A stretch of 64,000 nucleotides of DNA from Neelides folsomi (lineage: Eukaryota > Arthropoda > Collembola > Neelipleona > Neelidae), in contig JAQGBZ010000004.1 in NCBI GenBank assembly GCA_034687125.1, positions 581,456 to 645,455 on the forward strand. Reading direction: 5' to 3'. A program made the position numbers and the translations under genes. Under the pieces are notes generated by a model. The model did no database searches. It saw nothing but the letters and a program-made list of their open reading frames with translations, and was not told where the DNA came from. Positions 63,929 to 64,000 of this stretch are shown one piece after another (the first letter of the stretch is position 1; the number at the start of each line of letters is the position of its first letter).

Positions 63929-64000
63929 TACCTGGTTGATCCTGCCAGTAGTCATATGCTTGTCTCAAAGATTAAGCCATGCATGTCTAAGTTCAAGCGA
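63929..64000 (+). rRNA. 18S ribosomal RNA, 5' end (continues past the window)
   Basis: The sequence starts TACCTGGTTGATCCTGCCAG and runs through the conserved start of eukaryotic 18S, including GTCATATGCTTGTCTC and GATTAAGCCATGCATG. Only one difference from the usual animal consensus is visible in the 72 bases (TCTAAGTTCAAG instead of TCTAAGTACAAG). It is the 5' terminus of the small-subunit rRNA on the + strand. Confidence 0.97.

Noticed and set aside
63755..63955. 66-codon - strand ORF at the window end
   Set aside because: It is antisense to the 18S rRNA start and its leader.
1..64000. CRISPR arrays, bacterial operons or phage genes
   Set aside because: No regularly spaced repeats, no ribosome-binding-site gene starts; genes are spliced and eukaryotic.

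Overview
The window looks like nuclear DNA of an arthropod. It is AT-rich, its genes have many short GT-AG introns with AT-rich interiors, and it carries animal gene families plus Tc1/mariner- and pogo-type DNA transposons. A secreted CUB-domain protein of a type familiar from insects and crustaceans supports an arthropod source. The window ends in the first 72 bases of a eukaryotic 18S rRNA gene. I cannot name the species; a springtail or small crustacean would fit.

Layout. From 1 to about 43 kb there is one recognisable gene, on the + strand. It is a two-exon single-pass membrane protein (about 445 residues, no family recognised) whose exons at 7578-7710 and 22339-23543 are separated by a 14.6 kb intron. 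The rest of this part is AT-rich, with scattered islands of higher GC, several short tandem repeats, and at least five palindromic or TIR-bearing DNA elements: a Tc1-like element with a dead transposase at 10007-11094, a pogo-like element at 27699-28166, a 579-bp element at 34617-35195, a 76-bp mariner-like miniature at 37345-37420, and one copy of a 262-bp MITE.

From 43 to 61 kb the window is gene-dense. On the - strand lie a 16-exon golgin-like coiled-coil protein (43012-51124, about 2083 residues, giantin-like in places) and ERGIC1 (52598-54303). Head-to-head with ERGIC1 on the + strand are CDK2AP1 (55189-55614) and, 135 bp further, DPH7 (55750-56968). Convergent with DPH7 is a 10-exon secreted CUB-domain protein (57209-60952, - strand), whose first intron carries an inverted second copy of the 262-bp MITE and other repeats. 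All exon junctions were joined by hand with matching phases.

From 61 kb to the end there is no protein gene I can support. The sequence runs into the 5' end of 18S rRNA at 63929 on the + strand, so a single-copy gene cluster lies within 3 kb of rDNA.

Functions. ERGIC1 and the golgin-like protein both belong to the ER-Golgi membrane system and are neighbours on the same strand. CDK2AP1 is a chromatin (NuRD) and cell-cycle factor. DPH7 acts in diphthamide synthesis on elongation factor 2. I see no pathway that joins all the genes. The most notable architecture is the tandem exon-cassette array in the golgin-like gene: three related exon types repeated in a C-A-B-C-A-B-C-A order with compatible phases.
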